DNA of 64,000 nucleotides, from contig RMBW01000027.1 in NCBI GenBank assembly GCA_004009845.1, forward strand, positions 1 to 64,000, in the 5' to 3' direction. Made by a program: the position numbers and the translations under genes. The stretch is from Davidsoniella eucalypti (lineage: Eukaryota > Ascomycota > Sordariomycetes > Microascales > Ceratocystidaceae). Below the pieces are notes generated by a model. That model was not told where the DNA came from. It searched no databases and saw nothing but the letters and a program-made list of their open reading frames with translations. This document shows, piece by piece, positions 1 to 11,223 of this stretch (the first letter of the stretch is position 1; every line of letters begins with the position of its first letter).

Positions 1-1825
1 ATATTGCTATTGTTATTCTAGCCCTCAACTTCTCGCCATGTTGTTTTATTACTTTATTGCTGAATACTCTGTCTCTCATGTTGTCGTTTAGCCTAAGCCG
101 GTTCCCATACCCTGGCCTAGTTGATAATATCCATAATCGCTTGTAATATTTGTAGAAGCAACAGAAGCAATAGCAGGGAGACAATCAGGCACAAGCTTCA
201 ATTCAAACCCTGGACGAAAAGCCTGGACTACGAACTTTGCGAATCTTTTAGCGACCGGCCTTCTACATTATACGTATCCATACCAATATACAGAGCAATA
301 TGAAAAAACGCCATCCACCCGTTGCCAAAGAAAAGACACTAAAAAAGCACGGGTAGCGTTAGTCTTTGGACAACCGTAAGTTGCTATGCAGACTTGCACA
401 GAGCCCATCGTGTCAGACCTGCATTGACAGTATGTTGCAATTCAATATTGAATCCATTGATAATTATGTACGTGTGCTCGATCAGATGCTGTAGGCTGGC
501 CAACCAACCAACTGTTGCTAACTGGCTAGTGATTCTTTTATTTACCAGCATAACCTTTTAGTCCAGTTTCTTATTTTTATAATCCGTTTTCATCAAGGTG
601 GAAATAGAGCTATGTAGCGTCTCGGTATCCTAGATACACAGCCTTGAACTAATATTTAGTATACAATGGACAACTTACTTCTCAACAGTGACAGGCCACT
701 GAGATACAGAACATTTGTTATGGTTTCGTTGTATGCTATTCCTGCAACTTCTAATCCTTTCCGGGAACCTGTCTTAAAACCTCCGAGCATTTTGTAGCTC
801 GTATTATAAACCCTCCTAGAACAGAGCTAGCACACTGAGAAAGTCAGCCCATTGATTACTTAGCCAAACACAACAACAGAACAACTGCACTAACCTTCAA
901 TATATGAATAAACAAACAGTGGGGTACTAGTCACAAAAGCACGGAAATAATCTGGCTTTCTTATTTTGCCCAAGTCCCAAGTTCGCCGGGAGACAAGGCC
1001 AAGTCACTAGTTTGATCTGATCTTGAAGCTGAGTCCGAACATGGAAAAAACCAGCATCAGCGTCTTCCCGGCAAGCATGTTTGGTAGTAATAAACAGAGT
1101 TAGTTGCTCACTTCAAGCCAGACAGACACATATGCACACATACATACATACAGCATACAGCTGCATACATGGTTGTACATACACAACCTGGCCATCTGGC
1201 TGGCATTGCAGCACAATACTACCACAATACCATGCTGCCATTACCGCAACAGACTATAGTCGCACTGACTGTTTTGGTGCTAATGTACTTTCTCCCTTTC
1301 CTCGCTTCGCGACTGCCCTCCATTTCGTCCATTCTGCTGGGCTAGCCGTATCGTTTCCCCATCCTGTCTAGTGTCTAGTGTCTAGTGTCTAGTGTCTAGT
1401 GCGGTCTGATTATCCTGTCGACATCGTCGTCATAGCCCACCGACGCCCACTGCCGCCTCTATTATTGTTGATGTCAGCCGCCCGCCTCTGTAGCCCTACA
1501 AAGTACGAACACTAGTGCCGCCACTACATTACCACCGACGCCCACTTGAAGACAAATACTACCAAGACGCATATACTGCTACACATTATACATATAGTAG
1601 TTATATTATCTCTGCCTCTTTCGGCTATTGGCTTGTGAAGCTGGTGTTGTCGCTTGGAAGTTGTGTTCCTATAGCCTCATTTGGCGCTTTGGCTGTCGCT
1701 GCCCGAGCAAAAGCTTCCCCATCGACCCCATTTTCTGCAAAGACCATAGACCAAGATCGATTATCGGCACAATCTAGCGACATAGACCCTCGAAGACAAA
1801 AACAACGAGCCCGAATACCCGCAAT
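1..1825. other. Non-coding stretch upstream of the Ste20-type kinase
   Basis: No reading frame here looks coding; the longest run is about 110 codons of low-complexity residues. It holds the promoter and 5' leader of the kinase gene that starts at 1826, including a five-copy 7-bp repeat (1367-1401). No RNA gene was recognised. Confidence 0.6.
1367..1401. repeat. Tandem repeat, 7-bp unit TCTAGTG x5
   Basis: Five perfect head-to-tail copies of TCTAGTG run from 1367 to 1401, about 425 bp upstream of the kinase start codon. The unit is not a multiple of three and the region is non-coding. Confidence 0.95.
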
Positions 1826-4209
1826 ATGGCAGACGAAGACATAGCAAAGCATTACCAAATGCTCGAGGAGCTTGGCAGTAAGTTCTGCCTACACCCCCAA
1901 CATCAAGCCCGCTGTACCCGGCTATAGGAAGCTCGCATATGGCTTCACTTGTTAACAAAAGACCTAGGAGGAAGTTTCGGCGTCGTATATAAAGCAATCG
2001 AAAAGGCAACAGGCGAAACTGTTGCTATTAAACACGTATGTTTGACGGCCCTCTCATCACGTATCGAGCGAAAAGAGTGATCCCCTCTAGATATAATCTG
2101 AAATAAATACTAACACCCACGGCTAAGATCGATCTTGAGTCTAGCGACGATGATATCCAGGAAATCCAGGGCGAGATTGCCGTTCTCAGCACGTGCGCCA
2201 GCTCGTTTGTGACCCAGTACAAGGGCTGTTTTCTCCGCGGACACAAGCTATGGATCGTCATGGAATACTTGGGCGGCGGTTCATGCCTTGATTTGGTAAG
2301 AATCTGGACAAGCTCGCCATACAGTCGGCATCAAAAGATGAAAGCCTGCTAACCTGACTATCACGAGTAGCTGAAAGCCGGAACCTTCCATGAATCGCAC
2401 ATCGCCATCGTATGCCGCGAGCTTCTCCGTGGTCTCGATTACCTCCATTCTGAAGGAAAAATCCATCGTGATATCAAGGCTGCGAATGTCCTGCTGTCTG
2501 ACAAGGGTAAGGTCAAACTGGCTGATTTTGGCGTGGCAGCCCAGCTGACCAATATCAAGTCCCAGCGCAACACCTTTGTAGGCACGCCCTTCTGGATGGC
2601 GCCAGAGGTCATCCAGCAGGACGGCTACAGCTACAAAGCCGATATATGGTCACTGGGAATCACTGCCATTGAGATGGCGAACGGCGAGCCACCACTTGCC
2701 CACATCCATCCTATGAAGGTACTCTTCCATATCCCGAAGAACCTCCCGCCACGACTAGACGGCGACTATTCCCGAGAGTTCAAAGACTTTATCGTTCAGT
2801 GCCTCAACAAGGACGGCGACAGACGCCCTTCGGCCAAAGAATTGTTGCGACATAGATTCATCCGCAATGCCGGCAAAGTAGAGGCCCTACAGGCCTTGAT
2901 TGAGCGCCGAAAGATGTTCAACGACGGCCAGTCCCGCAAGTCACACCCTGTGTTTTACCAGGAGACATTGCATGCGCTTTCACCCAAGGATATGCAAGAT
3001 GAGTGGGTGTTTGACACTGTCAAATCAACGGTCCTGTCCTCAGGGACCATGGTCAGAAATGCGCCTAATCCGCTGGCCTCCGTGACTCGTGCGCGAAAGC
3101 CTAGCAGCGCTTTTGCGACTGAAGACTTGCAGCGCCGCATCGACGTCAACGAAGGCCCACTACAACCGTCTTCTCCCATCACGGGAACCGTCCGTAGATC
3201 GACCGTCAGACGCACGCCATCTGCTAATATGGGCTCTGTCAGACGTATACGTGATGTACCAGGCTCTGACGACTTCGATTTTGGGTCTGTCCGGAGAATC
3301 CCACAGAAGCCCGTCCAGCCCGACATGTCATACGGCAATTCAGGATCGACTATGCGTCTTTTCCGCCGGGTGCCCTCAGACGGCTCGTTCAGCAACCAAT
3401 CAGCTGGATCTCCAGAGCCTCTGAACCAATCGTCGACGGGCTACAGCGATGGTAGGCCGGCAGGCTACTCAACACCTCCAGAACCGACTACAAAGGAATC
3501 TATTCTTGGGCGCCGGCTCTTTGATAGAGCTCTCGACCCATCGATCGTCGAACTCCATGCACAGACTTCCAATATGGCCAAGCGGGAGGCACTTGCTAAG
3601 CTAGCAGATGCCCTCTCATATCTTGATGCCGTTGATCCAGAGGGTGCCTACCATTTCATGTGCGGTGCCATGACGGCGATTTCACAAGATACCAAGCTTA
3701 GTGCGGCCTTGATCGAGCCATTTAGCATGGCTGACTTTGTCGACACCGGCTCGGTCAGGCGAATTCCACAGCAACAACCTCCACCGCCACAAACGCCACC
3801 CACCGCGGCATCTAAAGCAGCTCATCACGCCCCCCCTGCAGATATACCGCAAGGCACCGTTATCATCCGCGGCTCGACACCTTCGACAGCGTCTGTGCTG
3901 TACAACACACTAGACATGCCGGCATCACCCAAGGCACATACACCACAGAGCCAGGGCAGCCTGGAACCATCTAGGCTTGTCATGAGCTCGGGAAACCCAC
4001 ATCAACGAAGTCACCGAAGTCGCCAGGAATCACACTCACAGAATAGTGACTCTGGTAGCGTGATTTGGCGTGGAAAGGAACGTAACCCGCTAGAACTCAA
4101 GTATCCGGGACGGAATGTACAGCCGGGCATGGAGCACTGTAATCAGCTATCCGAGGTGCTATACGGACGATGGGTGGACGGACTGCGTATGCGGTGGCCA
4201 GACGTTTGA
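1826..4209 (+). CDS. Ste20-family protein kinase, germinal-centre-kinase type (Sid1/Nak1/POD-6-like)
   Basis: Predicted serine/threonine kinase of 708 aa. Exons are 1826-1877, 1968-2035, 2128-2295 and 2371-4209; introns 2 and 3 contain CTAAC-type branch sites, and all joins keep frame. The kinase domain fills about residues 10-260: glycine loop GRGSFG near 17, catalytic Lys39 in VAIK, HRDIKAAN at 128-135, DFG at 148-150, and the GCK signature GTPFWMAPEV at 167-176. The rest (about 290-680) is Ser/Pro-rich with repeated short GSVRRIP-like motifs, probably phosphorylation or docking sites. A short conserved-looking end (LYGRWVDGLRMRWP) closes the protein. In fungi such kinases act upstream of NDR kinases in the septation or morphogenesis (SIN/MOR) networks. 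I cannot say which of the two GCK subgroups this belongs to. The start was chosen because the first exon opens directly into the kinase N-terminus. Confidence 0.9.
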
Positions 4210-4801
4210 TGCATATTCTCTCCCAACTAGTCTTCCATCTCCCAACCTTCTCTCTTTGTTTTTATTTTTTTTATTTTTTATACATTTTTTAGATCTGATT
4301 CGTGTGCTCACGCACCATAAACTTGGCTATCAGCTTACTAACAACTACATATACATATTCCTTTTTCAAAAAATCTTTATGGGCAAAACTACGAGGGTTT
4401 TTTTTTAAATTTTATATACTTGTTATATCGGCGTCTTCGAGGAACCATTAGGGTATCTAGACGTCTAACGATCCACTAGGGTCGGATCCACGTGATCCAC
4501 ATAAAGTAAAAGGTTAAATAAATAAATAAAATAAACATCATGTATGAACATATGGTACTGGCTCTTCTTGCCAGTGCTGTCATTGACATATGTCCTTCCA
4601 CAGTTTGTATGTGTATTCTTGACTCAAGCTATGGAATAGACTTACGTATGTATGTACCAATATTGTGAAACCTTATGAAGGGTCCTGGCATAATCCCTAG
4701 CCTTGACGTAATATTATCATTTCATGACATCAACTCACAACCCCCAACACAAATAAAGAATCATAAGCCTGTGTATTTATAAATACAAAGTAGCAAGCTA
4801 T
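4210..4801. other. Intergenic, tail-to-tail 3' ends
   Basis: AT-rich, with poly-T runs near 4261-4290 and 4400. It separates the converging 3' ends of the kinase (+) and the unknown gene (-). It contains CACGTG at about 4490 and no coding signal. Confidence 0.5.
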
Positions 4802-5769
4802 CTAGTTTTCAACTTGAAGCCACACATGATATGCAAATCTCTGTAGATCTGGGACATGAAGAACTATGTCTGTCTCATTGGGACCAGCATCTCTCAAGAA
4901 GAGTAGCTTGAACTTCAACAACAATGCGCCACTGGTTACATTGTATGATGTAGGAGCTCTATCCGCACCTCTGGTGATAGAGATGGTTTGCTGGAGTGCT
5001 GGCTCTAAGCAGCTTGAAGCTCTGGTTGCAGTAGCACCAGGCTGGGGTGGGCTCACTTCCTCTTCCCACCTTTCTATGAGAATGGTCTGAGACTGGCGGT
5101 CAAACTTTGAAAGAAGAACAATTTTGATCTGGTGACTTGACTTGTCAAACCACCACCTCATTTTTCTTCTGAGCTGGCTCAGCGACTGGGAATAGCCAGC
5201 TTCAATCATGAGAGTAGGCCATCTTGGGGTATCAAGGCCTAGTAGCACTGGACCACCACATGAATCACCCTCCCCACTATCACCACCAGTACCATCTTCT
5301 CCAGAAAACTTTGCAGCAGCCAATGGCCTCCAATAATCACCCAAGCCTGCCAATGCCATTCTCAGTACAATTCCATAATAGAGACTTGCATGGCATGCCT
5401 CATGTACACCAGTTGGTACTGATATGAATAGTGTCTTGGGCTCTGCACGGTAATGGAACCGCCAATGCCTGCCACTGGCTTTCTCAATTGCAGAAAACTG
5501 ATCTGGCAAGACATCTAATAGCAAGAAGGATTAGTAAAGAAAGTTGCAAATAAAGTTAAACAAGGCACCTCACCTTCAACAATTAGAAAATCCCCAGTAA
5601 TGCTGTCAAGTTCATTAAATAAGTCGAGGAAGGACGTGAATCTGATGGCCAGGTCTGTGTTGATCTTCGGGATGGACAAATTTGAAGTTTTCGGCGATAT
5701 GGAGACAGATGTAGCAGGAGTTGATAGCGATGCTGGTTTTGGTAATTCGTATGACATATCCGGTGCCAT
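4802..5769 (-). CDS. Hypothetical fungal protein, possible PD-(D/E)XK-like fold
   Basis: Encodes 302 aa from two exons (5574-5769 and 4802-5514) joined across a 59-bp intron with a GTGAGG donor; the join restores GAT (Asp). The start at 5769 was chosen for its ideal context (GCCACCATGG); an in-frame upstream ATG at 5835 would add 22 residues. The N-terminal 65 aa are Pro/Ser-rich. The core contains the blocks GRHWRF, SVPTGVHEA, a GDSCGGP turn and WPTLMIEAGYSQS followed by LRRKMRWWF and IKIVLLSKF. I associate this block order with a family of uncharacterised proteins common in filamentous ascomycetes. The acidic-hydrophobic strand ending in E, then S-Q-S and a helix before a hydrophobic strand, resembles Uma2/PD-(D/E)XK nucleases, but that is inference. 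Codon use is more relaxed (CTA, ATA, TCA, GTA) than in ADE6 nearby. Confidence 0.75.
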
Positions 5770-6355
5770 GGTGGCGATCAAATTCGTAGTGTTTGGTAGT
5801 GTGTTTGTAGGAAGAAAGTTGAAAGGTGCTAGCAATGTTTACTTTTATATCAATTTATTACGTCATCATTACAGACAATCTTACGTGTTTGCTATGAAGA
5901 GTTCAACGTCAACAATTAAACAAACTAATAAATAAACAAGAACGGGAATTGTCTCCTTGAGCACCTTCCTCGCACCCTAAGCGCTCTAGTAGTCTTTTCC
6001 TTTATGTCTCTACCAACCTGCTAGGTGGACAGTGAAGAAACCAGTTTAGCCAGGCTAGCACTGCTTCCCCCATACAAAATTTGTTCTTAGTTTCTTAGTT
6101 TCTGTGTTTTTCTGTTTTTCTGTTATTTATTTTTAGTTTGGACCTCCATTATGAGGGGATGCTCTTGGAAATGGACGGCCTTGATATTCGTTTTGGCTTT
6201 TTCTTCTTGTACGGAGTTGGCGTTAAACTTTCTTTTTCCTGTTCTCCATCTTCAATATAAAACTTTGGTACCATGACTATCCTATTTTCTTGATATTACT
6301 AGTTGTTTTTGCATATCTTAAATGTATGATAAGGGACTTCGAGAGTCTGAAATCA
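5770..6355. other. Intergenic between two minus-strand genes
   Basis: Promoter of the gene starting at 5769 plus the 3' UTR of the Rai1-like gene ending at 6356. AT-rich with T-rich runs near 6100-6140. I see no further gene. Confidence 0.5.
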
Positions 6356-7135
6356 TTATTGACCTGAAGTTGATGCCTCAATGGGACCATCGGTCTGGTT
6401 CGCGTGAATTTTGATACGCCAATTAACAAATTCCTCAGTCAAGATCTCACCATAGCCGTGATTCTCGATTCTCGATACGGAGATTCCTGGCTCCCCGCTT
6501 GCTCGAGAGATGCTCCACACACCTTCTTCGTTGATTGTGGTTTTAAGCCCTATATAATATATGTTAGCCAGCTGTAGTCTTTGTTTGTCCAGCTCGTCGA
6601 CAGTGATAGTTCATGGAATATCTTACATTGTAAGAAATCAGCACAGAAATTAACGCATATATTCGCGTTCCAACGTGCGTTATCACCTTGACTTGCGATC
6701 TGGGGAATCTTGTCGACCTCGAACTCCTCGACGCTCTCCAGGATGCCATTTGGAGATCTAAACCCTACAATGACGCGAGGAACACCTAGTAAGAAACTCT
6801 GGATCCAGATCTTCATCAATTTCTCGTTGAAGACTTCGCGGTCACGTTCGGTACGGATGGTTTTGCTGGTCTTGAGTTCCACCCAGTTTATGGGTGCGCC
6901 GGTGGCTTTGGGCTTGGAATCCCAGATGGCATCGACTTCGCCACCGAGACAGAGCGTGGAGGCGCCGATGCCGGTGCGTACGACGGAGCAGTATTGGGCG
7001 TTGTTGTTGACGACTTCCTTGGGGCGGTCCTCGATTAAGTCCCGTGATACGTCACCCCAGGGCGCAGGGAGGGTAGAAAGGGTTTCAAATTTGTATCCTA
7101 TGGGTTGCTATAGTTAGTGTTGTGTTAAGAGGATT

Positions 7136-7171
<36 letters not shown>

Positions 7172-8264
7172 GAGAGGGATTTGAGGGTCGGATATACCCC
7201 AGAATGACATGACTTCAGATGGTACCTGGCCTCGTCGTTGCTGAAACTTTTGCGAGGCGCGAGAAGCCACTTTCATCTCGTGGTCATCCTCGATGAAGCT
7301 ATACAACATGTTAGACAATAGCTCAATAGCCTTGATGCCACCATGGCTCTAGACAGGCCAACTCACATTGTGCCCTATTGCGATGGTTAGTATATAATAT
7401 CCGCTACTTCCGCATGAAACTCAAGGCACTTACATCATATAATGTAGCTCTCATATTAAGACCATCCCGCCAGTCAAACGGTGCCGCCATCAACTTGGTA
7501 ATCATTCCTCTCCAGGTAACAAAATCGACGTCAAGTTTTGTCCCTGTCTTTTCCTCATGGTCCTTGATAGCCTTGAGTAGAGACACAAGATGCTCGTCTT
7601 GCATGTCGTCATGCTTGACAAAAGACTCGAAGCCTTCGGAAAGGTTGGCACCAAGCTCAGGCGGGTAGTACCAACGCACGCCCGAGTCATCGGGGCTATA
7701 CTCACGGTTATCATCGTATGTGAAACACGTGACCTCCTGTTGGTCGAGTGTCAATAAAACAAACTATGCAGAAACGGATGAATAGGTATTTGCTTGCTTT
7801 ACCTTTGGCCGGCGGACGGACTTGCTAACGCCCGCAAAGCGAGATACGGGATGCACCAAGAAGCTAGGCGGTGAGGCTGGATCGACCGGCTCCATTTCTG
7901 GACTGCTACCAATGATGGGGGATGAAGCAGCTTGAGAAGTTAGATCTGGATCTTGAGACGCACTGGCAGAACTCAGGAACCGACGTTGCTGGACGAATGA
8001 AGATGGCTGTCTGGTTAAGCGGTCAAACAGGGTGGCGCCAGGTCTAGCTTCTCGACAACATCCAAACACCTTCGAGACTCGGTGCGACGGTAAGACAGCG
8101 CTAGTAGAAACAAGGCAAGAAGCAGCGACGACCGAACGGGAAACGAGTCTACCTGAGGCAATATGACGAGGAAGTCCGATGGTCGTAGATTCTGCAGATG
8201 CTGCAAATCGTCTAGGGCATGCGCGCCAACCAGCTGAAAATAAGGTGGTTATCGTAAGCATCAC
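6356..8264 (-). CDS. Rai1/DXO-family decapping nuclease with a mitochondrial-type N-terminal extension
   Basis: Six coding exons: 7803-8264, 7434-7736, 7367-7374 (only 8 nt), 7198-7298, 6627-7097 and 6356-6549, giving 512 aa in one continuous frame. Residues 137-512 match Rai1/DXO: RFAGVSKSVRRPKEV near 142-156, WRGM in the region encoded by exon 2, GYKFETL at 292-298, VVRTGIG at 330-336, the acidic metal-site block GGEVDAIWD at 343-351 (E345, D347), ELKTS at 365-369 and IQSFLLGVP at 389-397. Family enzymes remove incomplete or NAD caps from RNA and pair with Rat1/Xrn2 in the nucleus. Unusually, residues 1-136 precede the domain. They are rich in Arg, Ser and Ala, nearly free of acidic residues up to about 104, and include RRFLSS at 94-99, which looks like a mitochondrial processing site. 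An in-frame Met at residue 124 (codon at 7895) could start a short form without the extension. Confidence 0.88.
7139..7169. repeat. (GA)n dinucleotide microsatellite inside an intron
   Basis: About 15 GA units lie within the 100-bp intron (7098-7197) of the Rai1-like gene. On the coding strand this reads (CT)n, and it is followed by a CTAAC branch site close to the acceptor, so it may serve as a polypyrimidine tract. Confidence 0.95.
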
Positions 8265-8766
8265 ACCAAAAAATACACGTGCGGAGGCCGCTGTAATTAA
8301 AACGCTTGGCAGCGCGTAACTATTCTTTTTCGTCGATTGGGGAGGACAAAGTAGTGATACATGTAGATTTGAAGCATCTATTTATTCTTTGATAATTGGT
8401 ATCTTCAGTCCTTGCGACAGATTAAGACAGTGTTCTTCTAATTGTTGTTGAGTAGCCCATTATAGTGGTCCCATTATAGCATACTTTTTACAGTGGCTTC
8501 ACGATGACGCTACAGCGCCTAGTGTAGTCCTAGTGTAGTGAAACAGCCTGTATTAAGCACCAAGCACCGAGATCCAACTACCGCGAGAGACATTCAGCCT
8601 ATTTGTGTTATTTGTGTCTGTCTTACCACATGTTTAGTATTATATGCTGTCTATATATTGAATTATTGAAATATGTAGATATCGATAAAGATAGAGAAGA
8701 TCCGTCTACCACCCAGCAACGTTTGTCTTTTCCAAGATTGCACCGGCTTACTGTATGAAAGACCCT
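8265..8766. other. Intergenic between two minus-strand genes
   Basis: Contains the promoter of the Rai1-like gene and the 3' UTR of the PQ-loop gene. AT-rich; no coding or RNA gene recognised. Confidence 0.5.
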
Positions 8767-9546
8767 TCAAGTGAGCTTCTCAGCTGCCGTCACCGGCTGC
8801 ATCGCAAAGTCGCTCTGTGCTGTGCCCTCTCCGTACATCCAGTACTGTACGCCCAGGAAGACATCGCAGCACGACTGGAACATGCCGCACAGCTTGAACG
8901 ACCATGGAATCGTCGAAGTCGCCGTGAAGAACCATAGCATCTTCATAGCATCACCGGCCAGCCAATTAGCCAGCACCGACAGCCGGAAGCCCTTGCACGA
9001 GCGAGCCTGCGAATTGGCTAGAATCTGCGGCAGCGGAAGGGCGGCTTCGATACCGAGACCGAGATAGCCCAGCAGATCCGAGTAGGGCATATACAGCGCT
9101 GTCTTGCCAAGCAGCATATGCAGCACACACAGCGCGCCGGTGAAGTAGGCCAAAAAGGTCCAGTAGGGCTTCGATGTGCGCCATTGCCAGAAATCGTATG
9201 GCCGCGGACCGGAAATCAGGCCGGGTTCCTGCAGGCCACCGGCAAACGGAACAGTCGTCTCGGCCTTGAAGCTGGGCCGATTATCCAGAGCAACCTTGAG
9301 CAGGATGCTCTGCATGCCAATCATGAGAATCGCCTGAATTAGCAGACTGGTATCGAAATGGGAGCCGAACCAGAAAAACACTTTGAGTATAGATGCCAGG
9401 AGCATAATCAATGGGATGTCGAGGGAAAAACCGGCGCTGGACTTGTTGCGATGCATCGATAGAGCCTGATCACTGTACGACAAGATTGGCGACATGACGA
9501 TGAAGATTGGCGTCAGCAGGGACGACAACGTCGTGATGAAGCTCAT
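8767..9546 (-). CDS. PQ-loop membrane protein, Any1/SLC66A2-like
   Basis: Single-exon gene of 259 aa. The sequence is largely hydrophobic, with about seven predicted membrane helices. Two PQ-loop-like repeats are visible: the first in SPILSYSDQALSMHR...SAGFSLDIPLI (about residues 19-46) and the second in ALPLPQILANSQARSCKGFR (about 169-188), the latter with the PLPQIL proline-glutamine core. The spacing and the conserved WQWR block in the middle match Any1/Cfs1 of yeast and human SLC66A2 (PQLC1). These act at Golgi and endosome membranes and oppose phospholipid flippases; yeast Any1 loss bypasses flippase mutants. Function here is by family. The annotated start MSFITTL leads directly into the first helix. 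Confidence 0.85.
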   Translation of the reverse strand: MSFITTLSSLLTPIFIVMSPILSYSDQALSMHRNKSSAGFSLDIPLIMLLASILKVFFWFGSHFDTSLLIQAILMIGMQSILLKVALDNRPSFKAETTVPFAGGLQEPGLISGPRPYDFWQWRTSKPYWTFLAYFTGALCVLHMLLGKTALYMPYSDLLGYLGLGIEAALPLPQILANSQARSCKGFRLSVLANWLAGDAMKMLWFFTATSTIPWSFKLCGMFQSCCDVFLGVQYWMYGEGTAQSDFAMQPVTAAEKLT

Positions 9547-11223
9547 GCTGGGTGAGATGGGGGCTATCTACTAGGGAGAGAGAGATGAGATATGATTAGT
9601 GGCTTATAACACAGGAACAGATTCTACTAGCATTCAGCCAAGGCCAAGCTTTGTCTATCGCGCTAAGGACCCAACCCGTGCAGAAAGATCGCTTATCCCA
9701 TGGCGATGCTCAACTTGCGTGCATACCTAGCAGTATAGATCGATTAGGGTATATATATGTGTATGTACAGAAATACAGAAAAGAGACCTCCGGCGTCTTC
9801 TCGAGGCAATGCAAGTAGAAGGCTGGTTATGGTTGAGAAGGGGGGGCTAGACAACAATGAATGGTTCTGATTAAGTAGCCGAAACGAGAAAAGAATAAAG
9901 TCTATAGTAGCAAAACAAAAAAGAAACAAAAGTAAAAGAAACGAATGCAGGAATTAGTGAATTATAAGCCTAAAAGAAAAGAAACCAACAATGCAAGAAA
10001 GAGGTTGAAGGCAACCAACTATCAAGGACAGCTTCAAGATAAAGTCTCACAAAAGGAACTACAATCAAAATTAAAAATGCCAGCTAATAACGTAACTGCG
10101 ACGATGTTAATCCAAAGCCAAAGAAAAGTTCGCGCTCCTTCAGAAATCCCACCGCAAGTGCCGGAGTAAGCAAAAAACATCAACAAAAACCAGGGTTGTA
10201 CGCTTAGGGTCTGACTGGTTGCAGCTTCCAGGGGAAGTTGTCAATATGAAAGGAAGGGTCCGTTTTCAGACGCTAAAATTGCAGAAACTTTGTTTCATCT
10301 TATCGGCACGTGACCCGTAGAGGGGCATTTTGCGCTATGTACTTGTAAGTCAATTTGGACTCTTTGAGCCAGCGCAAAAAACGCCAAAATAGCACAGAAT
10401 CGGGCTGTCATTGCAGAAGATTGCCAGACTCGGGACCCGGATTGCTTTTCGGTAAATACACCAAGAAGGGAAGGAGAAAAGCATTCTCTCAACAGAGACG
10501 CCAGCCTTAGTCGACTTGTGATTTTCTTGTCAACTCCGGCTCTTGCCGTGCTGTGCTGCAGGTCTAGGGTAACTATCCGTCTTCCGATAAACGGCAAGCG
10601 GCTCCTTCTCCAGGCTCGTAGTCTCTGTTGTTTATTTATATAGTTATAATACGGAAGACTGTACTATGCTGTATTGTACTATGCCATACTGAATATCTAG
10701 ATATCTATGAATGCGCTTGTAAGATGAGAAGAAAAAAAAGAAAACAGCACTAAATCCATATACCCCGCCATCCCGCCTTTAGCAGCCCATTGGCGCACCA
10801 GAATGCCGCCGCCATTAATATTGATATGGTAGTTAGTTTGTTTTGCGCTACAACCGATTGGGGCATCGACTACCGATTAGGAAAAGAAGAAAAAAAAAAA
10901 CAGACTGAAAAAATATGCAAAATTCGTAGAGTCGGCGGCTCGTTTTGGGTCCTCTTTGCAACGCTCCGCCCGGCCTTTTAATTCTTCCCTTTTTCTTTTC
11001 TTTCCTCCTTCTCCTCTTGCTATGTTTTGTTTGTTCTTGTTCCCCAACTTGCCGCCATCTCCACCCGAATCGAACCACCGATCTCTGGTCGATCTTTGAT
11101 CATCGCTTGCTCCTCTCTCCCCGTTATCGCTGGCGATATCTCCAATCCCGTGATCGGACCGAGACTGCGAGAACAACAGAGACGGAGACTTCTTACACAA
11201 CAGCCCGCCTTTTCCCACTCATA
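9547..11223. other. Divergent intergenic region between the PQ-loop gene and ADE6
   Basis: 1.7 kb of promoter DNA serving two divergent genes. A CACGTG E-box lies at 10307-10312. A pyrimidine tract at 10981-11030 precedes ADE6 and probably marks its transcription start area. A 74-codon ORF at 9945-10169 is Lys/Gln-rich and looks like chance reading of A-rich DNA. Confidence 0.55.
10307..10312. promoter_or_regulatory. CACGTG E-box in the PQ-loop gene/ADE6 divergent promoter
   Basis: Perfect palindromic E-box of the type bound by bHLH factors such as Cbf1 or Pho4 in yeast. It lies about 760 bp from the PQ-loop gene start and 910 bp from the ADE6 start. Which gene it serves, if either, is unknown. 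Confidence 0.4.

Noticed and set aside
9945..10169. 74-codon ORF between the PQ-loop gene and ADE6
   Set aside because: Lys/Gln/Asn-rich reading of A-rich promoter DNA, with no support from splice sites, domains or codon bias.
10945..11223. In-frame upstream extension of ADE6 to an ATG at 10945
   Set aside because: The extra 93 residues are a reading of the pyrimidine-rich leader; the family N-terminus begins exactly at 11224.
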